Source: DASVEE01 sp036399695
Lineage (GTDB): Bacteria > Acidobacteriota > Thermoanaerobaculia > Gp7-AA8
DNA: 36,537 nucleotides
Direction: 5' to 3'
NCBI GenBank assembly: GCA_036399695.1
Contig: DASWMP010000149.1
Coordinates: 1-36,537, forward strand
Part shown: piece by piece, positions 6,639 through 15,292 of the stretch
Position numbering within the stretch: the stretch's first letter is position 1
How the letters are laid out: every line of letters starts with the position of its first letter
Translations under genes and position numbers: made by a program
Notes under the pieces: model-generated
Told to the model about the DNA's origin: nothing
Database searches by the model: none
What the model saw: only the letters and a program-made list of their open reading frames with translations

Positions 6639-8101
6639 TCCCTTCACTCGATCTCCTGGGCGGACGCGTGGTCCGTCTCACGCGCGGCGAGTTCGCCTCC
6701 GCGCAGGTCTACGGCGAGCCCGAAGCGGTGCTCGAAGGACTGGCCGTCCCGAATGGCGCGCGGCTGCACGTCGTCGATCTCGAAGCGTCGCGCAGCGGCA
6801 AACCGGTGGAGACGGACATCGTCCGCCGCCTCGCCAGTCGCGACCTCGTCGTGCAGGTCGGCGGCGGCATCCGTTCCGTCGACGATGCCCGCCGCTGGCT
6901 CGATTGCGGCGCCGAGCGCCTCGTCGTCGGGACCGTCGCGGCCGAGTCCCCTCGCCTGCTGGCATCGCTCGCCGAGACCTTCGGCGCAGAACGCATCGTC
7001 CCGGCGATCGACGTCCGCGACGGCGCGGTCCGCGTCGACGGCTGGACCCGTGCAGCAACGGCCACGATGCGCGACGTGTTCGCCACGCTCGAAGCGCTCG
7101 GGATCGCGGAGGCGCTCGTCACCGACATCTCCCGCGACGGCATCCTGCGCGGCCCGTCGTTCGCCCTCTATCGCGAGCTGCAGCAACTGACGCGGGTGCG
7201 CATCGTCGCCTCGGGGGGCGTCTCCACCGTCAGCGACGTCGTGTCGCTGGCCCGGCTCCGGAACGTCGGCGGCTGCGTCATCGGCAAGGCGCTGCTCGAA
7301 CGGCGGCTCGACCTCGCCGAAGCGCTCGCGCGCGTCGCCCGTCCCAACGCCATTCCGGAGCGCGTCATCCCCTGCCTCGACATCCGCGACGGCCGCGTCG
7401 TCAAAGGGGTCGCCTTCACGAACATCCGCGACGCCGGCGATCCGGTCGAATTTGCGATGCGCTACGAAGCCGAAGGCGCCGACGAGCTCGTGATCCTCGA
7501 CATCTCCGCGACCGATGCGAACCGCGACACCGCGCTCGACGTGGTGCGGCGTGTCGCCGAGTCGATCTTCATTCCGCTCACCGTCGGCGGCGGCGTGCGC
7601 ACGATCGAGGACTTCCGGGCGCTGCTCCGCGCGGGCGCGGATCGCGTCGCCATCAACACCGCCGCCCTGCGGCGCCCGGAGCTGATCCGCGAATGCGCCG
7701 CCGAATTCGGCGTGCAGGCGGTCGTACTCTCCTGCGATGCCAAACGCAGCGGCGATCAGTGGCGGGCCACCGTACGCGGCGGCAAAGAGGTGACGGACGC
7801 CGACGCGGTGCAGTGGTGCCGCGATGCCGAAGTACTCGGCGCCGGCGAGATCCTGCTCACCTCCGTCGACCGCGACGGGACGAACGACGGCTTCGACGTC
7901 GAGCTGCTCCGTGCTGCAACCAGCCGCCTGAAAATCGGCGTCATCGCCTCAGGCGGCGCCGGAAGGCTCGAACACTTCCGCGACGCCATCGAGACCGGCG
8001 GCGCCCGCGCCGTCCTGGCGGCGTCGCTCTTTCATGACCGCCGCCTCTCCGTCGGCGACGTCAAGCAATACCTCTCCGCGGAAGGAATCCCCACGCGATG
8101 A
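6629..8101 (+). CDS. hisAF: Fused HisA-HisF: ProFAR isomerase and imidazole glycerol phosphate synthase cyclase
   Basis: One 490-residue frame contains two complete (beta-alpha)8 barrels. Residues 1 to about 238 are HisA (ProFAR isomerase), with catalytic-type Asp8 in SLDLLGG and Asp128 in AIDVRDG, plus VTDISRDGI at 164-172. Residues from about 242 are HisF (cyclase), starting IPERVIPCLDIRDG. They carry the catalytic pair Asp251 and Asp370 (the latter in LSCDAKR) and the phosphate-binding GGG at 320-322. The linker RVARPNA is only a few residues, with no stop, start or Shine-Dalgarno sequence, so this is a genuine in-frame fusion rather than two adjacent genes. The pathway order (HisA product is HisF substrate) makes the fusion functionally sensible. 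It overlaps hisH by ten bases and hisIE by four. Confidence 0.93.
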   Translation: MQLIPSLDLLGGRVVRLTRGEFASAQVYGEPEAVLEGLAVPNGARLHVVDLEASRSGKPVETDIVRRLASRDLVVQVGGGIRSVDDARRWLDCGAERLVVGTVAAESPRLLASLAETFGAERIVPAIDVRDGAVRVDGWTRAATATMRDVFATLEALGIAEALVTDISRDGILRGPSFALYRELQQLTRVRIVASGGVSTVSDVVSLARLRNVGGCVIGKALLERRLDLAEALARVARPNAIPERVIPCLDIRDGRVVKGVAFTNIRDAGDPVEFAMRYEAEGADELVILDISATDANRDTALDVVRRVAESIFIPLTVGGGVRTIEDFRALLRAGADRVAINTAALRRPELIRECAAEFGVQAVVLSCDAKRSGDQWRATVRGGKEVTDADAVQWCRDAEVLGAGEILLTSVDRDGTNDGFDVELLRAATSRLKIGVIASGGAGRLEHFRDAIETGGARAVLAASLFHDRRLSVGDVKQYLSAEGIPTR

Positions 8102-8676
8102 ACGACCTCGTCTTCAAAGACGGCCTGATCCCCGCGATCATGCGCGACGCCCGCACCGGCGCCGTGCTGACACTCGCCTACATGAACGAAGAATCGCTCC
8201 GCCAGACCGTCGAAAGCGGCGAGACCTGGTTCTGGAGCCGCAGCCGCAACGAGCTGTGGCACAAAGGCGCCACCTCCGGCCACACCCAGCGCGTGGTGCA
8301 CATCGCCCCGGACTGCGACCGGGATGCGCTCGTCGTGACGGTCGAGCCATCCGGCCCCGCGTGTCATACGGGTGAGACCTCCTGCTTCGCGGAGGTTCCC
8401 CCACTGCCGCTGGAGCGCTTGATGGCGGTGCTGCGCTCCCGGTTTACCGAGCGCCCGGAGGGCTCGTACTCCGCCTATCTGTTCAACGAAGGGCGAGACA
8501 AGATCCTCAAGAAGATCGGCGAGGAAGCGACCGAGGTGGTCATCGCCGCGAAAGGGCAAAGCCGCGAGCGCGTCGTCAGCGAGATCGCGGACCTGGTGTT
8601 TCACCTCTCGGTGCTGATGGTGGATGAGGGGATCGGGTGGGAGGACATCACCGGCGAGTTGGCGAGGAGAGGCTAA
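8098..8676 (+). CDS. hisIE: Phosphoribosyl-AMP cyclohydrolase / phosphoribosyl-ATP pyrophosphatase
   Basis: This bifunctional enzyme performs steps two and three of histidine synthesis. In the 192-residue product the HisI domain (about 1-105) shows WHKGATSGHTQRV, the Asp-rich DCDRDALVV, and the zinc-binding GPACHTGETSCF. The HisE domain (about 107-192) shows the MazG-like helix pair with LFNEGRDKILKKIGEEATEVVIAAK and EIADLVFHLSVLM. The HisI-HisE fusion is common in bacteria. The start overlaps the hisA-hisF fusion by ATGA. It is the last gene of the operon, and a large tandem repeat array starts 20 bases after its stop. Confidence 0.96.
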   Translation: MNDLVFKDGLIPAIMRDARTGAVLTLAYMNEESLRQTVESGETWFWSRSRNELWHKGATSGHTQRVVHIAPDCDRDALVVTVEPSGPACHTGETSCFAEVPPLPLERLMAVLRSRFTERPEGSYSAYLFNEGRDKILKKIGEEATEVVIAAKGQSRERVVSEIADLVFHLSVLMVDEGIGWEDITGELARRG

Positions 8677-8695
8677 TCTCGGAGTGCGGTGGCGA
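8676..8695. repeat. 20-base element shared with the tyrS terminator
   Basis: The 20 bases at 8676-8695 are identical to the complement of 11-30, the flank and one arm of the tyrS terminator hairpin. Here the second hairpin arm is missing: the 21/22-base tandem array takes over one base later. This looks like a terminator-type repeat interrupted by the array. Confidence 0.6.
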
Positions 8696-8696
8696 G

Positions 8697-9269
8697 GTCG
8701 TCGGACTTCGATTTGAGGACGCCGGATGTCAATTTGAGGTTGGCGCACCTCAATTTGAAGTCGCCGCACCTCGATTTTGAAGTCGCCGGATCTCAATTTG
8801 GAGCCGCCGCACCTCGATTCTGGAGTGGTCGCATCTCAATTTGAGGTCGCCGCACCTCAATTTTGAAGTCGCCGCATCTCAATTTGAAGTCGCCGCACCT
8901 CGACTCTGAAGTCACCGCATCTCAATTTGAGGTCGCCGCACCTCGATCTTGAAGTCGCCACGCCTCAATTTGAGGCCGCCGCACCTCGATCTTGAAGTCG
9001 CCGCATCTTAATTTGAGGTCGCCGCACCTCGATCTTGAAGTCGCCGCATCTTAATTTGAGGTCGCCGCACCTCGACTTTGAAGTCGCCGCACCTCGACTT
9101 TGAAGTCGCCGCACCTGAATTTGAAGTCGCCGCGCCTCAATTTGACGTCGCCGCACCTCGATTTTGACGTCGCCGCGCCTCAATTTGAGGTCGCCGCACC
9201 TCGACTTTGAAGTCGCCGCAGTCGACTTTGAAGTCGCCGCACCTCGATTTGACGTCGCGGCACCTCGAG
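8697..9269. repeat. Spacerless tandem array of alternating 21- and 22-base units
   Basis: About 27 consecutive units start with GTCGCCGCA-like sequence and end TTGA(A/G/C). Two types largely alternate. The 21-base type reads ...TCTCAATTTGAG, where CTCAA and TTGAG form a small dyad around one base. The 22-base type reads ...CCTCGATCTTGAA. The 43-base dimer is not a multiple of three, so the reading frame shifts with each dimer and a repeated protein is unlikely. There are no unique spacers, which excludes CRISPR. The array fills the whole convergent gap between the hisIE stop and the Uma2 gene stop. The left-most units are most diverged and one right-hand unit has an internal deletion, as expected for growth by slippage or unequal exchange. 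Confidence 0.9.
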
Positions 9270-9277
9270 TCCAGCTC

Positions 9278-9847
9278 TCAGGAAGGCGGCGCGCCCCATA
9301 TGGACGCGAGATCGATCTCGATAGCATCGAACGGCTCGATCCGCACTACGTCATCACCGCTGTGGGTCGCCAGGATCGTCCACTTGCCTTTGTGGGATTG
9401 CAGCACCTGGAGTGTCTGTTCGATCGGATCGACCAGCCAGAGGTACGGCACGCCGTTGGCGGCGTAGATCGGCAGCTTGCGTGTGCGGTCGAGGCGCGCC
9501 GTCGACGGAGACACCACCTCACAGATCCAATCCGGTGGGATGCTGAAGACGTGGTCGCGCGGGATCTCGGGCATCCGCTCGCGACGCCAGCCGGCGAGGT
9601 CCGGAACGAGCACGTTCTCGTAGAGATGCAACTCCGGCTCGAAAATGATCCACCAGCCGCCGGGGCCGCCTCGTCCACGGTCGTACGCGCTGCCCACGTC
9701 CATTCCGATGGCTGACGCGAACCGCGCGTGAGGGCCGCCCGGCCGCGGCGACGTGTACAACTCGCCATCGATCAACTCAGCGACCAGATGCTCCGGCACC
9801 TTCAGCAGATCGTCATACGTCGCGCGGACCCGCAACCGTGCTGCCAT
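9278..9847 (-). CDS. Uma2-family (DUF820) PD-(D/E)XK nuclease-like protein
   Basis: The 189-residue protein matches the Uma2/DUF820 restriction-endonuclease-like fold. Conserved features are AELIDGELY near 23-31, Glu70/Glu72 in FEPELHLYE, Asp83 in VPDLAGW, Glu110 in CEVVSPST, Lys124, and YLWLVDP at 135-141. Asp83, Glu110 and Lys124 form a plausible PD-(D/E)XK metal-binding site. These genes are usually multicopy, and their cellular role is not established. The gene is convergent with the his operon and ends nine bases from the tandem repeat array. A perfect TATAAT lies 8 bases before the ATG with no Shine-Dalgarno sequence, so the message is probably leaderless. Family assignment is firm, nuclease activity is inferred. 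Confidence 0.88.
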   Translation of the reverse strand: MAARLRVRATYDDLLKVPEHLVAELIDGELYTSPRPGGPHARFASAIGMDVGSAYDRGRGGPGGWWIIFEPELHLYENVLVPDLAGWRRERMPEIPRDHVFSIPPDWICEVVSPSTARLDRTRKLPIYAANGVPYLWLVDPIEQTLQVLQSHKGKWTILATHSGDDVVRIEPFDAIEIDLASIWGAPPS

Positions 9848-9855
9848 ACGCCCCG

Positions 9856-9861
9856 ATTATA
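9856..9861 (-). promoter_or_regulatory. Putative -10 element of the Uma2 gene
   Basis: Perfect TATAAT on the minus strand, 8 bases before the ATG at 9847. No good -35 is evident at 16-18 bases spacing. Confidence 0.5.
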
Positions 9862-9887
9862 GGCCCTGTGCTAACGTACACCGGCCT

Positions 9888-11267
9888 ATGAAGAAGCTCC
9901 TTGCTGCACTCGCCGTCACCCTCCTCCCCCTCGCCGCCAGCGCTCATTCGGTCGACATCGTCATCAGCGGCGGGACGGTCGTCACGATGGCCGGGCCGAA
10001 TCTCGAGAATGCTTCGATTGCTATCGACGACGGGAAGATCGTCGCCGTCGGGCCGGCGGCGGAGATCGCCAAAAAATACCAGGGGAAGACGACGATCAGC
10101 GCCAAGGGGAAAGCCGTGCTGCCGGGCTTCGTGAATGCCCACACGCACGTGCCGATGACGCTTTTCCGCGGCATCGCGGACGACCTCGACCTGATGGACT
10201 GGCTGCAGAACTTCATCTTCCCGGCCGAGGCGAAGAATGTCGACCGGGAGTTCGTGAAGTGGGGGACGCGGCTGGCGGCGGCGGAGATGATCCGCTCCGG
10301 CACCACCACCTTCGCCGACATGTACTACTTCGAGTCGGACATCGCGCGGGAAACGAAAGCCGCGGGCCTGCGCGCGGTCCTCGGCGAGACAGTCATCGAC
10401 TTCCCCGCGCCCGACAACAAGACATGGGATGAGGCGATGGAGTACACGTCCACGTTCGTCCGTGAGTGGAAGGGGGATCGCCTCATCACCCCCGCCTTCG
10501 CGCCGCATGCGCCGTTCACCGTCTCGACCGACCATCTCCGCCAGGTCCGCCGTCTGGCCACCGAGCTCGGCGCGCCGATCCTCATCCACGTTTCCGAGAC
10601 ACGCGACGAGCTGCGTCAGGTCGCGGAGAAGCAGAACGGACAGACGCCCGGCGCCTATCTCGACTCCATCGGCTTCCTCGGCGATGACGTCGTGGCCGCG
10701 CACGGTGTCTGGCTCACGCCGGCCGAGATCCGCATCTTCGCCGCGAAGAACGTCGGCGTCGCTCACTGCCCCGAGAGCAACATGATGCTCGCTTCCGGCG
10801 TCGCCCCGGTCGTGGACATGCTCGCGGCGGGCGTCGACCTCGGCCTCGGCACCGACGGCCCGGCCGGCTCGAACAACAACCTGGACATGATGGAAGAAGC
10901 GGCCAGCGCCGCTCGCCTGCAGAAGGTCACGAAGCTCGACCCGAAAGCGCTCGGCGCGCGCCGGGTGCTGGAGATGGCCACGATCGGCGGCGCCCGCGCG
11001 CTCAACCTCGCGCACAAAATCGGGACCCTCGAAGTGGGCAAACAGGCCGACATCATCCTCGTCGACCTGCAGCAGCCGAAAGTGCAGCCCGTCTACTCCG
11101 TCGAATCGGCCATCGTCTACGCGGCTTCCGGCAACTCCGTGACGGACACGATCGTCGACGGCCGCATCCTCATGCGCAATTCGAAAGTGCTGACCGTGAA
11201 CGTCACCGAGACCGTCGCCAAAGCGAAGGAGCTGCGCGACAAGATCACGGCCAGCCTGAAGAAATAG
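9888..11267 (+). CDS. Exported amidohydrolase of the MTA/SAH deaminase (ATZ/TRZ) type
   Basis: The 459-residue protein is a metal-dependent hydrolase of the amidohydrolase superfamily. Metal and catalytic positions are all visible: His85 and His87 (NAHTHV), His207 (APHAPF), His234 and Glu237 (IHVSE), His272 (AAHGVWL), His293 (HCPESN) and Asp323 (LGTDGP). This pattern fits 5'-methylthioadenosine/S-adenosylhomocysteine deaminase and related ATZ/TRZ enzymes. A signal peptide (MKKLLAALAVTLLPLAASA) with an Ala-Ser-Ala cleavage site indicates export, which is unusual for this normally cytoplasmic family, so the substrate is open. ATG 9888 is chosen because it begins this signal peptide; the frame is open further upstream. 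No Shine-Dalgarno sequence is visible. Confidence 0.85.
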   Translation: MKKLLAALAVTLLPLAASAHSVDIVISGGTVVTMAGPNLENASIAIDDGKIVAVGPAAEIAKKYQGKTTISAKGKAVLPGFVNAHTHVPMTLFRGIADDLDLMDWLQNFIFPAEAKNVDREFVKWGTRLAAAEMIRSGTTTFADMYYFESDIARETKAAGLRAVLGETVIDFPAPDNKTWDEAMEYTSTFVREWKGDRLITPAFAPHAPFTVSTDHLRQVRRLATELGAPILIHVSETRDELRQVAEKQNGQTPGAYLDSIGFLGDDVVAAHGVWLTPAEIRIFAAKNVGVAHCPESNMMLASGVAPVVDMLAAGVDLGLGTDGPAGSNNNLDMMEEAASAARLQKVTKLDPKALGARRVLEMATIGGARALNLAHKIGTLEVGKQADIILVDLQQPKVQPVYSVESAIVYAASGNSVTDTIVDGRILMRNSKVLTVNVTETVAKAKELRDKITASLKK

Positions 11268-11274
11268 CGAACCG

Positions 11275-11390
11275 GAACGCAGAACGCAGAACGCGGAATG
11301 AAGAGCTGAGAAAAGACCGAGAGACCAGACCGACCATGCCCCATCGTTCCCCTTCTAAATTCTTCCTTCTGCATTCTGCGTTCTGCGTTC
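11275..11390. repeat. Inverted repeat of GAACGCA heptads overlapping a signal peptide
   Basis: The left arm 11275-11291 and right arm 11374-11390 are perfectly complementary over 17 bases, built from the heptad GAACGCA and its complement. The left arm starts seven bases after the amidohydrolase stop. The right arm lies inside the next coding sequence and encodes the hydrophobic core of its signal peptide. The same heptads recur at 15195-15279 and 17019-17117. Confidence 0.8.
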
Positions 11391-13087
11391 TTCTCTTCTC
11401 CACGGCCTGCACTCCGGCCACGCCGCCCCCAAGCGTCGCGCCGCCTCGCGCTCAGGCGCAGCCGCCCCAGCCCTTCACGCCGGCCGCGACCGCGCAACGC
11501 GTGGTGCTGATGTCGCTCGACGGTCTCGGTGCCGACGCCCTGGCGCAGCACACCGACCTCGGCGCGTTCGCGCGGCTTGCCGACGGCACGCACGTGAAGC
11601 GCATCATCCCGAGCAACCCGACCGTCACGGCCAGCGCCCACGTCTCCATCCTCACCGGCACGACGGCCGACCGGCACGGCATCGTCTCGAACCGCTTCCA
11701 CGCTCCCGGCACGCCGCGCGAGCAGGCGACGCAGGGGATGGACGCGGCCATCGACGTGGAAACGCTCGTCGAAGCGGCGAAGCGCCAGGGGAAGCGCGTC
11801 GGCTGTCTCCCCTTCCCCACGTGCGACGCCACCTCGCCGCGGCGCACCGCCGACTTCGGGATGGTCTGGGCGCAGCCGCTCACCCGTGGGCGCCTCATCC
11901 GCATCCCGCGCGCCGACTTCAAAGCCGAGTGGGTGCCGCCGACCTGGACACCGCGCGAACTGCGCCGTCGCTCGTTCAGCCCGGTGCTCCGCTCGCGGAT
12001 CGAATGGAGCGTGCCGGACGTGACGCGCAGTGACGTCGACGTCGTCCTCTACGACACGACGGACGACCGCGTGCAGAACTACGACCTGCTGTTCATCGAG
12101 CAGGGCGGCGAAGAGATCGTGCCCGGTCCGAAGGGATGGTTTCCGCTCACGCGCAGAACGAACGTGCTCTACGGCTCCTGGTCGAAGATCACCCGGTTCG
12201 ACGCGCAGGGCGTCTCGATCTACTGGGGCGCCGTCCATCGTACCGTTGCCTATCCGGACGAGCTCCAGTCGATGCTCGACACGCAGGCCGGCTTCTGGCC
12301 CGGCGCGCCTGACGAGAACCTGGCGTCGGACGCGCTCGCCGGCCGTGAAGGGATCGACCCCCAGACCTTCATCGAGCAGCTCGAGCGCTTCTCTGAGTTC
12401 CTGACGAAGTCGCAGCAGCTCGTAATCCAGCGCGTACCGTTCGACCTGCTGCTCGCCTACCAGCCGCAGATCGACGAGGCGACGCATCAGTTCTACATCA
12501 CGACCGGGCCGAACGTCGAAGAGGGCAATCGCGTGCGGCGGGCCGCCTTCGTCGCCGCCGACCGCGGGCTCGCCACCCTCATGCACGCGCTCGATCCCGC
12601 GCGCGACGCGCTCGTCGTCACCGGCGATCACGGCCTGGCCCCGATCGACACCGAAGCACGCGTCAACCGGCTGCTCAGCGAGCGGCAGCTCACCAACTGG
12701 ACCGCCTACGCCTCCGGCAACGTCGCCCAGCTCTACCGCTTCGGCGGCGAGGACAACACGGACGCCGTCATCGCCATGCTGAACGCCACCGGGCTCTTCG
12801 AGCAGGTCGAGCGCAGATCGCCGACCGCACACCGCAATACCGGAGACGTCCTCGCGATCGCCAAACCGAACGTCGCTCTCAGCAGCTCCGACCGCACGCC
12901 GGCCGTCGGCACGCCGGGCTACTTCGGCCAGCACGGCGGGTTGAACACGCATCCCGAGTTCCACACCGTCCTCTTCGCATGGGGCGCGGGCGTCCGGCGC
13001 GAGATCATTGACGAACTGCCGCAGACGCGCATCGCCCGCTACGTTTCAACACTGATGGGAATGCACCCGCCGGCCGCGGCGCAGTGA
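11336..13087 (+). CDS. Secreted type I phosphodiesterase/nucleotide pyrophosphatase-like protein
   Basis: The 583-residue protein belongs to the alkaline phosphatase superfamily, nucleotide pyrophosphatase/phosphodiesterase branch. Metal and catalytic motifs are MSLDGLGAD (Asp62), the Thr nucleophile region NPTVTASAHVSILTG (Thr98 likely), the aspartate/histidine site in QPQIDEATHQF, TGDHGLAP, and FGQHGG with a final His. The N-terminus has a hydrophobic stretch followed by FSTAC, then a Pro/Ala-rich linker to residue 50. This fits a lipoprotein or secreted protein, although Ser at the -3 lipobox position is not canonical. The signal segment is encoded by one arm of an intergenic repeat, and a later start cannot be excluded. 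Substrates of the family include nucleotides and phosphodiesters. It ends nine bases from the convergent AraC-type gene. Confidence 0.86.
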   Translation: MPHRSPSKFFLLHSAFCVLLFSTACTPATPPPSVAPPRAQAQPPQPFTPAATAQRVVLMSLDGLGADALAQHTDLGAFARLADGTHVKRIIPSNPTVTASAHVSILTGTTADRHGIVSNRFHAPGTPREQATQGMDAAIDVETLVEAAKRQGKRVGCLPFPTCDATSPRRTADFGMVWAQPLTRGRLIRIPRADFKAEWVPPTWTPRELRRRSFSPVLRSRIEWSVPDVTRSDVDVVLYDTTDDRVQNYDLLFIEQGGEEIVPGPKGWFPLTRRTNVLYGSWSKITRFDAQGVSIYWGAVHRTVAYPDELQSMLDTQAGFWPGAPDENLASDALAGREGIDPQTFIEQLERFSEFLTKSQQLVIQRVPFDLLLAYQPQIDEATHQFYITTGPNVEEGNRVRRAAFVAADRGLATLMHALDPARDALVVTGDHGLAPIDTEARVNRLLSERQLTNWTAYASGNVAQLYRFGGEDNTDAVIAMLNATGLFEQVERRSPTAHRNTGDVLAIAKPNVALSSSDRTPAVGTPGYFGQHGGLNTHPEFHTVLFAWGAGVRREIIDELPQTRIARYVSTLMGMHPPAAAQ

Positions 13088-13095
13088 GCGATTGC

Positions 13096-13440
13096 TTACA
13101 CTTCCCGCGTACGAGCCCGGAACTGGTCGGGGGTTTCGCCTTTGACGCGACGATAGACACGGAAGAAGGTGCGCCTGGTTCCGAAGGCTGCTTTGTAGGC
13201 GATCTGCGTCACGGTCAGACGCGTGTCACGCAGCAGGACTTCCGCGTGCTCGACCTGGTGGCGTTTGAGGTAATCCGAGACATTGCCGCCAAACAATTTG
13301 CGGAAAAGACGGCCGAGCTGCGCGACCGTAATACCGAGCCGTTCGGCCAGTTCGGTGACGCGCGGCGGACTCTCGGCGCGGTAACACGCCTCGAGGTATT
13401 CCCGCACCTTCTTTTCAAACCGGTCGCGCGAACGGAACAT
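13096..13440 (-). CDS. Small AraC-family DNA-binding protein
   Basis: The product is 114 residues from ATG 13440 (a TTG four codons earlier is possible). It consists almost only of the AraC/XylS double helix-turn-helix domain: RVTELAERLGITVAQLGRLFRK is the first helix-turn-helix, LTVTQIAYKAAFGTRRTFFRVYRRVKGETPDQFR the second. There is no sensor or dimerisation domain, unlike the usual 250-300 residue members, so it may act alone or with a partner. TATCAT lies 11 bases upstream of ATG, and a 6-bp dyad (AGTATT/AATACT) sits about 40 bases upstream. It is convergent with the phosphodiesterase gene. Its targets are unknown. Confidence 0.85.
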   Translation of the reverse strand: MFRSRDRFEKKVREYLEACYRAESPPRVTELAERLGITVAQLGRLFRKLFGGNVSDYLKRHQVEHAEVLLRDTRLTVTQIAYKAAFGTRRTFFRVYRRVKGETPDQFRARTREV

Positions 13441-13451
13441 CGCTACAGTCA

Positions 13452-13494
13452 ATGATAATGGACTGCGCGGCAGACGCTAGTATTGAAAAATACT
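13452..13494 (-). promoter_or_regulatory. Putative -10 and upstream dyad of the AraC-type gene
   Basis: TATCAT (13452-13457, minus strand) is 11 bases before ATG 13440. AGTATT (13479-13484) and AATACT (13489-13494) form a hairpin or dyad with a GAAA loop about 20 bases further upstream. It could be an operator near the -35 position or a small terminator for the upstream gene. Confidence 0.35.
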
Positions 13495-13515
13495 GGTGAG
13501 CCGACAAATCGCCGC

Positions 13516-13741
13516 TCAATAGTCGTCCATCACTTGGGGGAACTTCCAGCGGGCCTCGCGCAGCTCCTCTTCGATGAGGTCTTTTTCGGGGGCGTCGGCG
13601 AGTTGGGGGGCGTCCCAGTTGGCCATCCACATGGGGCTCATGTAAGGCAAAACCGCAATGTGCTCGAGGCGGTATGGCAGGCCGAGCGCCTCCATCCGCT
13701 GATTGAGGTATTGGACGACGTCGCGGGCGGTCGGGATTGGT

Positions 13742-13749
<8 letters not shown>
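13516..13749 (-). CDS. Small conserved-looking protein of unknown function (77 residues)
   Basis: I do not recognise the family. The 77-residue soluble protein contains a hydrophobic, aromatic middle (VLPYMSPMWMANW) and an acidic C-terminal half (APEKDLIEEELREARW). There is no signal peptide, membrane segment or cysteine motif. The ATG overlaps the stop of the upstream sigma-54 response regulator by eight bases (ATGAGTGA), which argues that it is real and translationally coupled. Codon usage is like its neighbours. It may be an accessory of the response regulator, but nothing in the sequence shows that. Confidence 0.7.
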
Positions 13750-15121
<1,372 letters not shown>

Positions 15122-15194
15122 GAGGGGATCCGGGAGGGGAGCGGTTTTGGGTTGTTGGTTGTTGGTTGTTGGTTGTCGGCCAGGGGAATTGAAG

Positions 15195-15279
15195 GCAGAA
15201 CGCAGAACGCAGAACGCAGAATTGAGAACGGCTTCCGGCGCGTCTTTCTACGTTCTGCGTTCTGCGTTCTGCGTTCTGC
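15195..15279. repeat. Perfect 27-bp inverted repeat of GAACGCA heptads
   Basis: The arms 15195-15221 and 15253-15279 are perfectly complementary over 27 bases and consist of nearly four copies of the heptad GAACGCA on one side and its complement on the other, with a 31-base loop. It lies between the MscS gene and the response regulator. Next to it (15147-15177) is a run of TTGTTGG words, the word used in the dyad at 19526-19601. Confidence 0.9.
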
Positions 15280-15292
15280 GTTCATGCTTCTC

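Noticed and set aside
8697..9269. CRISPR array
   Set aside because: Units of 21/22 bases are contiguous with no unique spacers and no cas genes nearby.
8697..9269. Gene for a repeat protein in the array
   Set aside because: The 43-base dimer shifts frame each time, so no frame gives a constant peptide; open frames there reflect lack of stop codons in GC-rich DNA.
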